From assembly GCA_023386795.1 (NCBI GenBank), contig JAEWJB010000163.1, forward strand, positions 1 through 22,597: 22,597 bases of DNA, written 5' to 3'. The notes below the pieces were generated by a model. That model searched no databases. It saw nothing but the letters and a program-made list of their open reading frames with translations, and had not been told where the DNA came from. This document shows positions 21,825-22,597 of this stretch, in pieces (the first letter of the stretch is position 1; every line of letters begins with the position of its first letter). The stretch is from Pseudomonadota bacterium. Its GTDB lineage: Bacteria; Pseudomonadota; Gammaproteobacteria; Xanthomonadales; Xanthomonadaceae. The translations under genes were made by a program, and so were the position numbers.

Positions 21825-22597
21825 ATGGTCACGTCCGCGTCTTCGTCGTCCACGCATATCCACGGCCCGCTGGCGCACGCGCCGGTGTCGGCGCGTGCGC
21901 GCCGCCTGCTCGAGGCCCTCTACGCGCAGTACGCGCAGGGCCTGGCCGATCCCCTCAAGCTGACCCTGGTCACGCTGGAACGTGAGCTGTTCAGCCACGC
22001 CGAGCGCGCGCGCAACAGCCAGATCCAGGCCGATCTCTACGCCGAAATGCAGCGCCTGCGCGAACGCGGCGAGCGATTCGCGCCGCGCTTCCTCGAAGCG
22101 CTGGCGCAGGAGCTGGCCGCGCTGTGCGAGCCCCGCCGCAGCACGCCGGCGGGCGACGCCGGCAACGCGCAGCCGTTCCATGCGCTGACCCTGGTCGAAG
22201 ATACCGAGATCGACCGCGACATCGTCCTCAATGAAATCGCCCGCCGCGAAGCCTCGCGCTGCAACACGCAGCTGCAACTGCTGGGCCAGCGCTTCGGCGT
22301 GCTGGCCGCCGCGCCGGCGTTCGAGCCCGAGCACGTGCCGCTGGGCCCGCATGCCGCCTGCCGCGTGCTGCGCGAGGCGGGCGATGTGCTCGGCCTGCAG
22401 CTCGATACCCAGCTGATGCTTTATCGCGTATTCGAGCGCCAGGGGCTGGAGCGTTACCTGGAACTGATCGAGCGCGCCAACATCCTGCTCGCCCACGAAG
22501 GCGTACTGCCCGGCTTGGTGTACCTGCCCTACCTCGCCAAGCCGGCCACGCCGCGCCGCCCGCCCCGCCCTGCCGGCCAGGAACGTACCGCCGAAGG
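21825..22597 (+). CDS. DUF1631-family protein, 3' end missing
   Basis: The first 257 residues of a long protein (the family usually runs to about 700-800 residues); it leaves the right edge. The body is mainly helical and charged: RARRLLEALYAQYAQGLADPLKLTL, ARNSQIQADLYAEMQRLRERGERF, then DTEIDRDIVLNEIARREASRC, HVPLGPHAACRVLREAG and LDTQLMLYRVFERQGLERYLELI. These are typical DUF1631 blocks. The frame is open to the window end, preceded by AGGGGGAG at 21801-21808, rather far (16 bases) from the ATG. The function of the family is not established; no signal peptide or membrane segment appears in the visible part. It follows hemW by 98 bases in the same direction. Confidence 0.82.
   Translation, partial: MVTSASSSSTHIHGPLAHAPVSARARRLLEALYAQYAQGLADPLKLTLVTLERELFSHAERARNSQIQADLYAEMQRLRERGERFAPRFLEALAQELAALCEPRRSTPAGDAGNAQPFHALTLVEDTEIDRDIVLNEIARREASRCNTQLQLLGQRFGVLAAAPAFEPEHVPLGPHAACRVLREAGDVLGLQLDTQLMLYRVFERQGLERYLELIERANILLAHEGVLPGLVYLPYLAKPATPRRPPRPAGQERTAE

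Overview
The window reads as an ordinary chromosomal stretch from a GC-rich gammaproteobacterium of the Xanthomonadaceae (Lysobacteraceae), most likely Stenotrophomonas or a close relative. The basis is protein resemblance from memory (gltA, spoT, recG, rph, the type B L31, the small acidic protein), gene order, and an intergenic palindrome of a kind I associate with Xanthomonas/Stenotrophomonas. No search was run. There are no tRNA or rRNA genes, IS elements, phage genes or CRISPR arrays. The longest gap between genes is about 295 bases.

Layout. 1-1622: a truncated EamA transporter divergent from a GcvA-type LysR regulator. 1695-5059: a small acidic protein, a two-gene minus-strand unit (GFA-family zinc protein followed by a DUF4349 lipoprotein, start and stop overlapping), and a DUF885 lipoprotein peptidase with a strong terminator. 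5160-5247: a palindromic intergenic repeat. 5355-5996: a conserved protein of unknown function, ending at a hairpin shared with gltA. 6048-7324: citrate synthase gltA with a one-base frameshift directly before its catalytic histidine. 7584-7826: zinc-independent ribosomal protein L31 with a near-consensus promoter.

7900-17706: a minus-strand run in transcription order gmk, rpoZ, spoT, ridA, recG, glucokinase-family kinase, Tat-exported glycosylasparaginase, cutC, nucleoside hydrolase. The first half is a housekeeping and stringent-response block: GMP kinase, the omega subunit that forms part of a ppGpp site on RNA polymerase, and the ppGpp synthase/hydrolase. The second half looks like a small salvage unit: the glycosylasparaginase frees GlcNAc from Asn-linked glycan stubs, and the neighbouring kinase could phosphorylate the sugar.

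17796-22597: yicC faces away from a plus-strand series rph, VOC protein, rdgB, hemW and a truncated DUF1631 gene. The rph-VOC-rdgB junctions are 4-base ATGA overlaps. The themes are RNA processing, nucleotide-pool cleaning and heme trafficking.

I found no clear evidence of a novel multi-gene system. The observations most worth a second look are the gltA frameshift, the glycosylasparaginase/cutC/nucleoside hydrolase/kinase unit, the palindromic repeat, and the unknown proteins at 1695 and 5355. Very long antisense open frames (up to 1,478 codons) are present and are explained by GC-rich codon bias.
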